This document shows positions 1 to 8,712 of a DNA stretch of 64,000 bases, in pieces. Source of the DNA: UBA1715 sp045599365. GTDB lineage: Bacteria > Bacteroidota > Bacteroidia > Bacteroidales > UBA1715. Every line of letters begins with the position of its first letter. The stretch's first letter is position 1. The stretch is from assembly GCA_045599365.1 (NCBI GenBank), contig JAZRVS010000032.1, positions 1-64,000 of the forward strand. Reading direction: 5' to 3'. The position numbers and the translations under genes are program-made. The notes beneath the pieces were generated by a model that was not told the DNA's origin, did no database searches, and saw only the letters and a list, made by a program, of their open reading frames with translations.

Positions 1-2606
1 GGATTTCCAATACAAACAATATCATTTGTCGTGATTTGGTTATCACCGTCAATATCTTTGATTTTGAAATCACCTAACTTGGCTGTTGGTTGTGCAGACT
101 TATTGATTTCATCATAACTAGTGAATACACCTTCAATATTGTATCCCCAGAATGATGCTATTGGATATCCTTCTAATGTTCTACAAGAATACACACCCGA
201 TGAGTAACCAACATTACCTCCATACAATGTTGAACCACCTAATTCTTTAACTTCATTATAGTTATGAGACATATTTGCTCCAATACTATAGTTAAATGTG
301 TATTTTGAATCTTCGCGGAACTTCATATTGTTTCGATATACCAAACTAAGTTCGTAACCTCTATTCAATATTTTACCTGCATTTACTGTTGGATTTTCAC
401 TAGCACCTTCACTATCGCAACCTACAACAGCAGGAACTGCTATTTGAACAAGGTTATCAATGTTATTCTTTACGAAATAGTCAAAGTTGAACATCAATTT
501 GTTCTTCCAGAAACTAATATCTGTACCTAAATCCCAACTTGTTGCTTCCTCCCAGTGAAGTTCTGTGTTTGCAACACCAGCAGATACAACACCTGGTACT
601 GATGTTCCACCAAAATTATACCCAGATTTTGAATCTTGAGTCATACTTGATACATATAAGTAGTTGGCAATATTTTCATTACCAATTTTACCCCAACCTC
701 CACGAAGTTTGAATAAGTTGATGTTTTTCTTTAAGAATTCGCTTCGTTGGAAGAAGCTTTCTTTGTTTATTTTCCATGCCAAACCAATTGATGGGAAATA
801 ACCAAATTTCTTTTCAGAACCAAAGCGAGAAGAACCATCTCGACGAAGGGTAAAGTTCATCAAATATCTATCCTTGAAAGAATATTCCATACGTCCTATG
901 TATGACAACATAGAGTGTTCTGATGGTGCTTGCCATGATTCTGCCCAAACACCTTTTGCTGCACTTTCTCCAGAAATTACATAGTGTTGAAAATCTTCTT
1001 CACCAACATTTTCTACACGTGTCATATATGCATCTTGTGTGTCGTAAATTGCTTCATGACCTAACAAGAAACGGAAACCATGGTTAACTTTATTTGTATC
1101 TATTTTATCATAGATGTTGAATGTATAGGTGAAAGTATTTGATACACTCCAGTTATAGCCACCTTGCACAGTGTTTTCAATGTATGAAGGTTTGTTGTTT
1201 TGTGTTGGAGACACATCAAATTCAGGTTGGTAAACTTTTTCTTCTGTTCCCCATTTTCCATAGTTGAATTGTGATTTAAATTCCAAACCATCTAATAAGA
1301 AATCTAATTTGTAGTTCATCCATGCACCGCCACCAATACCGTATCCAGTTCTTTGGTCATCTTTGTATTGTAACTCTACCAATGGGTTACCATACGACTG
1401 ACCAGATGCACTACTTGCAGAACGATCTTTTCCTTCTGCGTCAGCAGGAATTGTTGGATCAAAAATCAATGCCATACCAAGTACTGATTGATAAACAGGA
1501 CCTTCGTAAACCAAATCTTGAGAGTGTTGGCTATAACCCAAATTTGCACCAATATCCAAGCGCTTGTTCACCGCATACATTGATTTTAAACCGAAATCAT
1601 ATCGTTCGTAATTTGTGGTTTTTACGATACCATCTTGGTTTTGATAACCAGCGTTGATTGTCCAAGAACTTTTTGCAGATCCACCTTCAGCAGAAAGTCT
1701 ATATTTTTCTATAGTTGCTGTTTGGAATACTTCATCTTGCCAATTTGTGTTAGCTCCACCATAACCATTCTCTACTGAGTTAGCTTTTCCTGGTGTGATG
1801 TATTCTGCGTATTCATCTCCTGTCAATACGTCCATTTGTTTCCATGCTTGTTGAATACCACGATATCCATCAAAATTGATGTTTACATAATCGTAGTCTG
1901 CTGCCGAGTTACCACCTTTTGTTGTGATAAGCACAACACCATTGGCACCACGTGCACCATAGATTGCACACGAAGACGCATCTTTCAAAATTGTTAATGA
2001 TTCAATGTTTCCTGGATCACCACGATATTCATAGCCTTGAGGTACACCATCAACAACATATAGAGGACGAGCATCACCAGTTGTACCACGACCACGGATA
2101 ACGATATCCATACCTGCACCAGGAGTACCAGAGTTTGATGTTACGCTTACACCAGCAGCCTTTCCTTGTAATGCTTGGTCAACTGCAAGTACTGGCGCTT
2201 TTGAAATTTCATCACCACCCAATACAGTGTTAGAACCAGTAGCATCTTCTACTTTAACACTGGCATAACCAATTTTTACAACTGTTTCTACTTGGACTGC
2301 ATCTGGTTTTAATGAAACATTGAAAGTACGTTTTGCTCCGACTTTCATTGTTTGAGTTGCAAACCCAACATAAGAAAACTCAAGGACTGCATCAGCACTT
2401 TTTACTGATAATGTCCACGAACCGTCTAGTTCTGTAAATGTACCATTGGTGGTCCCAAGTTCAGCTACAGATGCCGCAATAAGAGGAGCCCCTTTTTGGT
2501 CTGTTAACTTACCTGATACGTTTATTTGTGCACCAGCATACCCTACAGAAAAAAACGTAATTAAAAAAACGACTAAGCATTTTTTTAGTTTGAAAATTTT
2601 TTTCAT
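1..2606 (-). CDS. SusC/RagA family TonB-linked outer membrane receptor, 3' end beyond the window
   Basis: The reading frame is open from ATG at 2606 to the window edge, giving 868 visible residues; the family is usually 1000-1100 long, so the last part of the barrel is missing. It starts with a Lys-rich signal peptide ending near AGAQ, followed by a carboxypeptidase-regulatory-like beta domain (about residues 28-110, with the phrase ELDGSW) and a plug domain containing the SusC signature IRGRGT...LYVVDGVP. The visible C-terminal end reads IDGDNQIT, the calcium-loop-like segment typical before the last strands of SusC proteins. SusC proteins import glycans or peptides across the outer membrane with a SusD lipoprotein, usually encoded just downstream, here outside the window. 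The substrate cannot be told. Transcription probably starts at the promoter at 2679-2708. Confidence 0.95.
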   Translation of the reverse strand, partial: MKKIFKLKKCLVVFLITFFSVGYAGAQINVSGKLTDQKGAPLIAASVAELGTTNGTFTELDGSWTLSVKSADAVLEFSYVGFATQTMKVGAKRTFNVSLKPDAVQVETVVKIGYASVKVEDATGSNTVLGGDEISKAPVLAVDQALQGKAAGVSVTSNSGTPGAGMDIVIRGRGTTGDARPLYVVDGVPQGYEYRGDPGNIESLTILKDASSCAIYGARGANGVVLITTKGGNSAADYDYVNINFDGYRGIQQAWKQMDVLTGDEYAEYITPGKANSVENGYGGANTNWQDEVFQTATIEKYRLSAEGGSAKSSWTINAGYQNQDGIVKTTNYERYDFGLKSMYAVNKRLDIGANLGYSQHSQDLVYEGPVYQSVLGMALIFDPTIPADAEGKDRSASSASGQSYGNPLVELQYKDDQRTGYGIGGGAWMNYKLDFLLDGLEFKSQFNYGKWGTEEKVYQPEFDVSPTQNNKPSYIENTVQGGYNWSVSNTFTYTFNIYDKIDTNKVNHGFRFLLGHEAIYDTQDAYMTRVENVGEEDFQHYVISGESAAKGVWAESWQAPSEHSMLSYIGRMEYSFKDRYLMNFTLRRDGSSRFGSEKKFGYFPSIGLAWKINKESFFQRSEFLKKNINLFKLRGGWGKIGNENIANYLYVSSMTQDSKSGYNFGGTSVPGVVSAGVANTELHWEEATSWDLGTDISFWKNKLMFNFDYFVKNNIDNLVQIAVPAVVGCDSEGASENPTVNAGKILNRGYELSLVYRNNMKFREDSKYTFNYSIGANMSHNYNEVKELGGSTLYGGNVGYSSGVYSCRTLEGYPIASFWGYNIEGVFTSYDEINKSAQPTAKLGDFKIKDIDGDNQITTNDIVCIGN

Positions 2607-2678
2607 GAATATTTTTTTTAGTTAAACATTAAATAATTTATACTTCGATTTGTTTTTTACACTCCACGAATTATTGGA

Positions 2679-2708
2679 CAAATTTATTAAAAGATTTTCT
2701 CTTTCAAA
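2679..2708 (-). promoter_or_regulatory. Bacteroidota-type promoter for the SusC-like gene
   Basis: Read on the minus strand, TTTG (2708-2705) is followed after 18 bases by TAAATTTG (2686-2679), matching the phylum consensus TTTG / TAnnTTTG with near-normal spacing. The predicted transcript start near 2672 leaves a leader of about 65 bases before the ATG at 2606. Confidence 0.65.
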
Positions 2709-2740
2709 AGGAATTTGAAAAATTTATTGCAAAAAGGACA

Positions 2741-3769
2741 TTATTTGTAAATCTTATGTAGATAAACTAATGTAGCTCCAACTTTGTATTTTTGATAATC
2801 AGCGTCTTGGTAGAAAAACTGTGGGTAATCTCGATCTAAACGACCTCTAATTTTTGCTTTTAATATTCCGTTACCAACACCATGTATAAAGACTATTTTC
2901 TCGCATTGTTCTTGTATTGCTTCTGATAGTTTTTTTTCAAAGGTCTTTAGTTGTAAGTCAAGCATTTGAGAGGGTAACATACCTGTTGTGTCATCTACTA
3001 GTTCGTGAATATGTAGATCAACTTCTTTTGTTTTTTCTGGTTTGGAAATTGGTTGGTTGTTGGTTATGTTGTCTTTTTGATCTACTATTTTTTTGATTTC
3101 ATTTATTTGTAAGTTTCTTAGTTTTATTTCTTCTTCTTTGTGATTGAGTTCTGCTGCATTGTAAAAATCTATTACGTACGCATCTTCGTCAAAAAAATCA
3201 TTTACAACGAAAACACCTGGTTTGTAAAATTTTACCGAGTGAGTGTGTATTATACAATCTATATTTTTTTGTTTGGTATATTTTTTCATTTTGTAGCATA
3301 TTGCCGAAAAATGTAACGTGTCATATTTCTCTATTTCATCTATTGAAATACTACAAATGAATTCTTTAGTGTTGGCATCTAAATTTCCTGTTGCAATTCT
3401 GGAAAGGGAGGTGTCTTCTATTTGTGAAAGTACAAATAATATGCTGAAGTTTGAGTCATTTATTATATATGTATCAAATTTTTTTGTCTCATATTGGTTG
3501 CGTACAAAGGCAATAAATAGATGTGGATTGTCATTGCCTTCAATTTCTTCTATAGGCGTTTGTTGTTCTATTTCTTGAAGATTGTTACTGTTTTTGTTTG
3601 TTTGTTCTTCTGCTGGTCGTTCAATTAAAATCAATTCTTCGGAACGGACTGGCATATTGAATCCAAATTCGTCAGTTATCTCCACTATATTGGAATTAAT
3701 AATTTTTATGATGGTCCCTCCACCAACAGCATTTAAATATCGAACGATATCACCAACTTGAAATTTCAT
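2741..3769 (-). CDS. DUF2027 domain protein with C-terminal Smr domain
   Basis: This 342-residue protein has an N-terminal small beta module (residues 1-50, MKFQVGDIVRYL), a central DUF2027-type region (about 80-190) and a C-terminal Smr domain (about 255-342). The Smr hallmarks are VDLHIHEL and the nuclease/DNA-binding loop IHGVGNG, followed by the basic KAKIRGRL. The Smr fold occurs at the end of MutS2 and in stand-alone nucleases, but the MutS ATPase is absent here, so it should not be called MutS2. Its biological role is not established to my knowledge; nucleic-acid binding or nicking is an inference from the Smr fold. The start at 3769 fits a -7 element at 3789-3796, about 13 bases upstream of which transcription would begin. 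It is divergent from queA. Confidence 0.88.
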   Translation of the reverse strand: MKFQVGDIVRYLNAVGGGTIIKIINSNIVEITDEFGFNMPVRSEELILIERPAEEQTNKNSNNLQEIEQQTPIEEIEGNDNPHLFIAFVRNQYETKKFDTYIINDSNFSILFVLSQIEDTSLSRIATGNLDANTKEFICSISIDEIEKYDTLHFSAICYKMKKYTKQKNIDCIIHTHSVKFYKPGVFVVNDFFDEDAYVIDFYNAAELNHKEEEIKLRNLQINEIKKIVDQKDNITNNQPISKPEKTKEVDLHIHELVDDTTGMLPSQMLDLQLKTFEKKLSEAIQEQCEKIVFIHGVGNGILKAKIRGRLDRDYPQFFYQDADYQKYKVGATLVYLHKIYK

Positions 3770-3788
3770 ATCCTATTTTTTTTGAAAT

Positions 3789-3796
3789 CAAAAGTA
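3789..3796 (-). promoter_or_regulatory. -7 element of the DUF2027/Smr gene
   Basis: On the minus strand this reads TACTTTTG, an exact TAnnTTTG match. The predicted transcript start is near 3782 and the ATG is at 3769. Only two bases separate it from the opposite-strand element at 3799-3806. Confidence 0.6.
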
Positions 3797-3798
3797 CG

Positions 3799-3806
3799 TA
3801 TTTTTG
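3799..3806 (+). promoter_or_regulatory. -7 element of queA
   Basis: TATTTTTG is an exact TAnnTTTG match. A TTTG lies at 3781-3784, spaced somewhat short. The element contains the in-frame TTG at 3804, so the longer queA reading frame starting there cannot be the real protein; the ATG at 3825 is downstream of the predicted transcript start. Confidence 0.6.
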
Positions 3807-3824
3807 CAGAAATGGAAGAATAAA

Positions 3825-5039
3825 ATGTCAACTAACGATTCCTCAACAAAAATTGCAAATTATTCCTATGTTTTGCCAGATGAAAAAATAGCAAAACATC
3901 CACTTGAAAATCGAGATGCGTCAAAACTTTTGGTGTTTCGAGATGGAGAAATAGTAGATGAGACATTCAAAAATTGTGTCAATTATTTGCCACAGCATTC
4001 ATTAGTGATTTTTAATAATACCCGTGTGATACATGCTCGTATTTTAATGCAAAAAGCAACGGGCGCTCATATTGAAATACTTTGTTTGGAGCCATTCTCG
4101 CCTCGAAATTATGAACAGTCTTTTGCTCAGGTGGGTGAATGTTCTTGGAAATGTGTTGTTGGAAATGCGAAAAAGTGGAAAAATGAGCCATTGGAGTCTA
4201 CAATAAAAGCAGATGAAGATATTCATTTTTCTGCAACAAAGGCTGAAGCAACAGAAGATGGCTTTGTCGTTTGTTTTAAATGGGATAGTTCGCACTCTTT
4301 TAGTGAAATTTTGGAACTGATAGGGAAAATACCAATACCTCCATATTTGAATAGAGATAGTGACGAAAGTGATAATGAACGCTATCAAACGGTGTATGCC
4401 GAATTTAATGGCTCGGTTGCGGCACCAACAGCAGGATTGCATTTTACGCCTAAAATATTAGATAATTTTTCTTCAAAAAATGTTGATATTGACAAAGTTA
4501 CTTTACACGTCGGTGCAGGAACTTTTAAACCAGTGAAAGTTGAAAATTTCCAAGAACACGTAATGCATCAAGAATTGTGTATAGTTAAGAAATCTTTGAT
4601 AGAAAATATTAAGAATCATTTCCCTTGTATTACAGCTGTGGGTACGACATCAGTTCGTACATTGGAGTCATTGTATTGGCTCGGTGTAAAATTGAAGGTA
4701 AATTCCAATGTAGATATCACTCGTCTTGCACAATGGGAGGCTTACGATTTACCACAAAATATTTCGGCAGTTGATGCGTTAGACTCCGTTCTTGCATATA
4801 TGCAAAGAAATAATTTGCAAGAAATTCAGTATTATACTCAAATAATGATAACTCCTTCGTATTTGTTTAGGATTGTGAAGTCTATGTTTACAAATTTTCA
4901 TCAACCCCAGAGTACATTATTATTATTGATTAGTGCATTTGTTGGTGAAAATTGGAAAAAAATATATAATCACGCGCTTGAAAACGATTATAGATTTTTG
5001 AGTTATGGTGATAGTTCTCTTTTGATACCTAATGAATAG
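3825..5039 (+). CDS. queA: S-adenosylmethionine:tRNA ribosyltransferase-isomerase QueA
   Basis: QueA transfers and isomerises the ribosyl part of SAM onto preQ1 at the wobble base of tRNAs, giving epoxyqueuosine. The 404-residue protein shows family blocks: NYSYVLPDEKIAKHPLENRDASKLLV near the start (split here as YSYVLPDE, IAKHP, RDASKLLV), FNNTRVI(H)AR, YQTVYAEFNGSVAAPTAGLHFT around residue 185-210 (visible as GSVAAPTAGLHF), VTLHVGAGTFKPV and VGTTSVRTLES. It is longer than the usual ~350 residues. The start was moved from TTG 3804 to ATG 3825 because the TTG lies in the -7 box. It heads a plus-strand group with surE, a membrane protein, lpxB and ruvX; the surE start is 21 bases after the queA stop, possibly with its own weak promoter. 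Confidence 0.95.
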   Translation: MSTNDSSTKIANYSYVLPDEKIAKHPLENRDASKLLVFRDGEIVDETFKNCVNYLPQHSLVIFNNTRVIHARILMQKATGAHIEILCLEPFSPRNYEQSFAQVGECSWKCVVGNAKKWKNEPLESTIKADEDIHFSATKAEATEDGFVVCFKWDSSHSFSEILELIGKIPIPPYLNRDSDESDNERYQTVYAEFNGSVAAPTAGLHFTPKILDNFSSKNVDIDKVTLHVGAGTFKPVKVENFQEHVMHQELCIVKKSLIENIKNHFPCITAVGTTSVRTLESLYWLGVKLKVNSNVDITRLAQWEAYDLPQNISAVDALDSVLAYMQRNNLQEIQYYTQIMITPSYLFRIVKSMFTNFHQPQSTLLLLISAFVGENWKKIYNHALENDYRFLSYGDSSLLIPNE

Positions 5040-5060
5040 CAATTTTTGTATCTTAGCAAC

Positions 5061-5831
5061 ATGAATGAAAATAGAACAATACTAATTACAAATGATGATG
5101 GCGTCGATGCTCAAGGTATTCAATTTTTGACGCAAGAAATGCAACAATATGGCGATGTGTACGTTGTTGCGCCTCAATTTCATCAATCGGGTATGGCACA
5201 TGCGATTACATTTCAAGTCCCTTTGCGTGCGAAATGTTTGAAAAATGAGTCGTCATTACACATTTATAGTGTGAATGGAACTCCTGTTGATTGCGTGAAA
5301 TTTGCCTTGGATCAATTATTACATGGAAAGAAGGTTGATTTGCTTGTTTCTGGTATCAATCATGGACCTAATAGCGCAAATAGTACAATTTATTCTGGTA
5401 CAGTTGCTTGTGCTCGCGAGGGTGCAATAAATCGAATACCATCAATAGCATTTTCAAGTTTAGATTTTTCAGAAAAAATCAATTTTAATTCGTATAAGAT
5501 TTATATTCGTTCTATTGTTGATTATGTTTTAACGAAGCAACTTGATGAACATGTATTTTTAAATGTTAATTTTCCTAAACCAAATACAAAAATTCTCGGG
5601 ATGCGCGTTTGTCGTCAAACTAAAGGACTTTGGATAGAGCGTTTCGTTTCAGAAAAGGATCCTCGTAATAGTACTTGTTATTGGCTCACAGGTGAGTATC
5701 ACAACGAAGAACCGAAAAATGAACAAAATGACGAGTGGAATCTTGCTCATGGTTTTGTGGCAATTGTTCCAATTAAGGTTGAAACAACAGATGAACAATC
5801 AATATTGAAATTACAACAATTAAATTGTTAA
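5061..5831 (+). CDS. surE: 5'/3'-nucleotidase SurE
   Basis: SurE is a metal-dependent survival phosphatase acting on nucleoside monophosphates. The protein (256 residues) begins with the family signature ILITNDDGVDAQG, whose Asp pair binds the metal, and has VVAPxxxxSGM (residues about 35-45), the GTPVDCVKFAL block, and SGINHGPNSANSTIYSGTVACAREG split across residues 95-120 (SGINHGPN, YSGTVACAREG). ATG 5061 is preferred to TTG 5046 because the strong family signature follows directly. The gene is followed after three bases by a small membrane-protein gene. Nothing odd is seen. Confidence 0.95.
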   Translation: MNENRTILITNDDGVDAQGIQFLTQEMQQYGDVYVVAPQFHQSGMAHAITFQVPLRAKCLKNESSLHIYSVNGTPVDCVKFALDQLLHGKKVDLLVSGINHGPNSANSTIYSGTVACAREGAINRIPSIAFSSLDFSEKINFNSYKIYIRSIVDYVLTKQLDEHVFLNVNFPKPNTKILGMRVCRQTKGLWIERFVSEKDPRNSTCYWLTGEYHNEEPKNEQNDEWNLAHGFVAIVPIKVETTDEQSILKLQQLNC

Positions 5832-5834
5832 TAT

Positions 5835-6161
5835 ATGATACCAGAAAATCAACAGGTGCCATTAGAATATGAAAAGCCAAAGAAATTTGATAATTTTTGG
5901 TTTGGTTTGTCGTTAGGAACAATTATTCCTCCTATTGCTTTGTATGGCGTGTACAAATGGTTCAATAGAACAAATTCTTTTTTTGAATTTATTGAAAAAT
6001 TAGGTGTTTGGGGCTTTAGAACAGATGTCTTTATTTGGTGTGTATTGCCAATTGCAATTGTCTTTGCTTTTTTTTATTTCCTACATTACGATAAGGCAGC
6101 AAAGGGAGTTGTTTTCCCTACAATGTTATATACAATATTACTATTAATACTTGATTTATAA
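5835..6161 (+). CDS. small membrane protein between surE and lpxB, function unknown
   Basis: I do not recognise this 108-residue protein. After a polar N-terminus of about 25 residues it has three hydrophobic stretches (about 25-45, 65-84 and 90-108), consistent with three membrane helices and almost no C-terminal tail. It starts three bases after the surE stop and its TAA overlaps the lpxB ATG (TAATG), so it is translated as part of the same operon. That context suggests the inner membrane and possibly envelope biogenesis, but this is inference only. Confidence 0.8.
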   Translation: MIPENQQVPLEYEKPKKFDNFWFGLSLGTIIPPIALYGVYKWFNRTNSFFEFIEKLGVWGFRTDVFIWCVLPIAIVFAFFYFLHYDKAAKGVVFPTMLYTILLLILDL

Positions 6162-7285
6162 TGAATTACTATTTGATTGCTGGCGAGGCTTCTGGAGACT
6201 TACATGGGGCAAATCTTATAAAAGAACTACGAATTGCTGATGCAAATGCAACTTTTCGTATTTGGGGAGGAGATTTAATGTCGCAAGCTGCAGAAACAGA
6301 ACTTGTAAAACATTATAGAACATACGATTATATGGGAATTGTTGAGGTGGTAAAACACGCTCGATTGATTCTTAATAATATCAAATTTTGCAAAGAGGAT
6401 ATTGCAGCTCATCAACCAGATGCTATTATTTTTATTGATTTTCCTGGTTTCAATTTGAAAATTGCTCCATTTGCAAAACAATTGGGAATACCAACATTTT
6501 TCTATATTTCGCCAACTGTGTGGGCGTGGAAAGAAAATCGTGTAAAGACGATTAAGAAAAATGTTGACCACATGTTTGTTGAATTACCTTTTGTAAAGAA
6601 ATTTTACGAAACGCGACATAATTATCATGTTGATTTTGTCGGACATCCTTTATTGGATTCAATAGCACAATTTAAGGAGAAGCATTCTTTGGAGTCATTC
6701 AAAATCGCAAATAATCTGCCAAATAAAAAATTGATTGCCGTTCTTCCTGGAAGTCGAGAATATGAAATACGAGAAAATTTAAAAACGATGCAATCAATTT
6801 CTGAAAAATATACAGATTATCAGTTTGTTGTGGCTGGAATGTCAAGGTTTGCGGCAGCATTTTATAATAAATATATTACGGCAAAAAATATTTCTGTCAT
6901 TTTTGATCAAACGTATGAATTGTTAAAAAAATCAGATGCTGCAATTGTTGTGTCTGGATCTGCTACTTTGGAAACGGCGATTTTGAATGTGCCAGAAATT
7001 ATTGTGTATCAAACAAGTCCGTTGACATTTTATCTTGGAAAATTATTTGTAAAACTTGAAAATTTAGGATTGCCTAATTTGATTATGGAGCATCAAATTG
7101 TTCCTGAGTTGTTGCAAAGTGATATGACATCAAAAAATCTTGCACAAGCTTTGGATTCAATTCTATTTGATGAGAAATTTAGACAAGATATTTTGGATAA
7201 TTATGATGAATTGCGTAATCGTTTGGGAAATGAAGGAGCTGCTCGTAGGGTAGCAAGTCATATTCAAAGTTATTTAAAGAAATAA
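6161..7285 (+). CDS. lpxB: lipid-A-disaccharide synthase LpxB
   Basis: LpxB (GT19) joins UDP-2,3-diacylglucosamine and lipid X to form lipid A disaccharide at the inner membrane. The 374 residues carry the family motifs in order: LIAGEASGDLHGA (8-20), IDFPGFNLK (about 90), YISPTVWAWKENRVKTIKK (about 118-137, visible as ISPTVWAWKENR), DFVGHPLLD (about 160), LPGSREYEI (about 195), SGSATLETA (about 265) and the MEHQIVPELLQ block near 308. Length is typical. The ATG overlaps the stop of the preceding gene. Its presence confirms an outer membrane with lipid A. Confidence 0.96.
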   Translation: MNYYLIAGEASGDLHGANLIKELRIADANATFRIWGGDLMSQAAETELVKHYRTYDYMGIVEVVKHARLILNNIKFCKEDIAAHQPDAIIFIDFPGFNLKIAPFAKQLGIPTFFYISPTVWAWKENRVKTIKKNVDHMFVELPFVKKFYETRHNYHVDFVGHPLLDSIAQFKEKHSLESFKIANNLPNKKLIAVLPGSREYEIRENLKTMQSISEKYTDYQFVVAGMSRFAAAFYNKYITAKNISVIFDQTYELLKKSDAAIVVSGSATLETAILNVPEIIVYQTSPLTFYLGKLFVKLENLGLPNLIMEHQIVPELLQSDMTSKNLAQALDSILFDEKFRQDILDNYDELRNRLGNEGAARRVASHIQSYLKK

Positions 7286-7291
7286 AAATAG

Positions 7292-7705
7292 ATGGGAAGA
7301 ATTTTAGCAATTGATTATGGTACAAAACGTACGGGAATTGCGGTAACCGATCCGTTACAAATTATAGCGACCTCATTGACAACTGTTCGTTCTTGTGATT
7401 TACTACAATTTTTAACAGAATATTTTTCAAAAGAAACGGTTGAGCAGGTCGTTATTGGAATGCCAACAACATTGCGAAATGAACCATCGCAAAATGCTCA
7501 ATATGTAAAAGCATTTGAAAAGCAATTTAAAAAGCAATTTCCAACTATGCCGATAACAGAAATAGATGAGCGATTCACATCAACAATTGCACATCAAACC
7601 ATGATTGCTGGTGGTATGAAAAAGAAAGATCGACAAAATAAAGAAGTTGTTGATAGTATTAGTGCAACGATTATTTTACAATCGTATATGGAACAATGTA
7701 AATAA
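7292..7705 (+). CDS. ruvX: RuvX/YqgF family putative Holliday junction resolvase, pre-16S rRNA nuclease
   Basis: The 137-residue protein has the RNase H-like YqgF fold signature: ILAIDYGTKRTGIAVTD at residues 4-20 (catalytic Asp in AIDYG), VVIGMP (about 53) and a DERFTST segment (about 92), with the late KKKDRQNKEVVDSISA block containing another acidic residue. Members are implicated in 16S rRNA 5'-end processing and, by older annotation, Holliday junction resolution. It lies six bases after lpxB and is the last gene of the operon; the terminator hairpin begins at its stop codon. Confidence 0.93.
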   Translation: MGRILAIDYGTKRTGIAVTDPLQIIATSLTTVRSCDLLQFLTEYFSKETVEQVVIGMPTTLRNEPSQNAQYVKAFEKQFKKQFPTMPITEIDERFTSTIAHQTMIAGGMKKKDRQNKEVVDSISATIILQSYMEQCK

Positions 7706-7733
7706 AAAAAGACGCTATGTGCGTCTTTTTTTT
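7704..7733 (+). terminator. intrinsic terminator after ruvX
   Basis: A-rich arm followed by GACGC-tatgt-GCGTC and a run of T (7726-7733). It ends the queA-ruvX operon and overlaps the ruvX stop codon. Confidence 0.9.
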
Positions 7734-7758
7734 CATCTAATTAATTATAGGTAATGAT

Positions 7759-7885
7759 ATACATCTTGGCTGTATTTTAGTCGTCCAATGAAGTCTCTTT
7801 GTGTAATCAACTTACCATTATGAAAATCAAGCTAAAACCTGTCAACTGATACCTGATTACAAGTGATTATACAGCCAACTTGTAA
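7759..7885 (-). repeat. MITE-like dispersed repeat, copy A (reverse orientation)
   Basis: This 127-base element matches copies at 12464-12603 and 35864-36009 when read on the minus strand. It shares a 20-base core, AAGTTGATTACACAAAGAGA, exactly with copy B and with one mismatch to copy C. In this copy the two ends form imperfect terminal inverted repeats: ATACATCTTGGCTGTAT on one side and TTACAAGTTGGCTGTAT on the other. It lies between the ruvX terminator and the convergent DUF3108 gene and contains no reading frame of note. Confidence 0.85.
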
Positions 7886-7901
7886 ATTATTTCCTTAATA
7901 T

Positions 7902-8663
7902 TTACTTTGAAAATGCTATTGGATTTGCAACATTTTTGTAACTAATTAAATCGCATTTAAGAGAACCAATAAGCATATCAAGTTCTATTCGAATAGGTAT
8001 TTTATTTTCATCGTTGGTAACGTAGAGTGTCATATCATCTTCATCGTCAAAAATGCGACCGACTTCGCATATTGGCATAAATTTCATTACTTTGAATTTG
8101 CCTGCTTTTGTTTTGATAGTTGTATTGCCTTTATAAACAATATACATAGGGTATACATCACCGCCAAAATATGTTATAAATTCAATTGTATCGCCTATAT
8201 GGCAATTACCAAATTGATAACTGCGAGCATTGTAAAATGCAGAAACAATATCGGCAATATTTTTAGGAACTTTTTTCTCTCCTTTTTTAGAACTGATTAC
8301 TACATCACGAGTTCTATCAAATGTTGTTAGTTCGTAGTCGTAGTAATCTCCTTCGTGGACATCGCGTACTGCCTTATATGGTAGGCCGTTATTTTTATCG
8401 TACCAAGTTTTGTAACGGTCAGCGAGAGGACAAAAAACTTTTGCGATGCCAGTTGTTTCTATGTAGGCTTCACCATAGTAAACATTTTTACCTTCATCGT
8501 TAATTTCTTTTACAGATAAAGTTGCAGTTCCGCCATCAACTATTCCGTAATACACTAAATATTTGAGTTCTTCGCCAGCTTTGTATGCTTTGTTTTGTGC
8601 GAAAGATGAAAGAGCCATAAGTAGGCTTGCTCCACAAATTGCTATTCTTTGTAATGTTTTCAT
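7902..8663 (-). CDS. secreted DUF3108 domain protein
   Basis: The protein has 253 residues when started at ATG 8663. A signal peptide (MKTLQRIAICGASLLMALSSFAQ, shown here as MKTLQRIA...ALSSFAQ) is followed by the DUF3108 beta-rich region: AGEELKYLVYYG, then ADRYKTWYDKNNGLP and VFYNARSYQFG-like segments. The longer frame from 8702 would put 13 extra residues before the signal peptide and is rejected. DUF3108 proteins are periplasmic or outer-membrane associated and of unknown function. The gene lies 49 bases after a TonB-dependent receptor on the same strand and may be cotranscribed with it. Confidence 0.88.
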   Translation of the reverse strand: MKTLQRIAICGASLLMALSSFAQNKAYKAGEELKYLVYYGIVDGGTATLSVKEINDEGKNVYYGEAYIETTGIAKVFCPLADRYKTWYDKNNGLPYKAVRDVHEGDYYDYELTTFDRTRDVVISSKKGEKKVPKNIADIVSAFYNARSYQFGNCHIGDTIEFITYFGGDVYPMYIVYKGNTTIKTKAGKFKVMKFMPICEVGRIFDDEDDMTLYVTNDENKIPIRIELDMLIGSLKCDLISYKNVANPIAFSK

Positions 8664-8712
8664 AGTCGTAAGTTTCTTTAAAAATTCCAAATATTGTGCC
8701 AAAGCTCAACTA

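Noticed and set aside
2741..3769. MutS2 annotation for the Smr protein
   Set aside because: Only the C-terminal Smr domain is shared; there is no MutS core or ATPase Walker motif.
3804..3824. Longer queA start at TTG 3804
   Set aside because: The TTG is part of the -7 promoter element TATTTTTG, so it would not be in the transcript; ATG 3825 gives the normal N-terminus.
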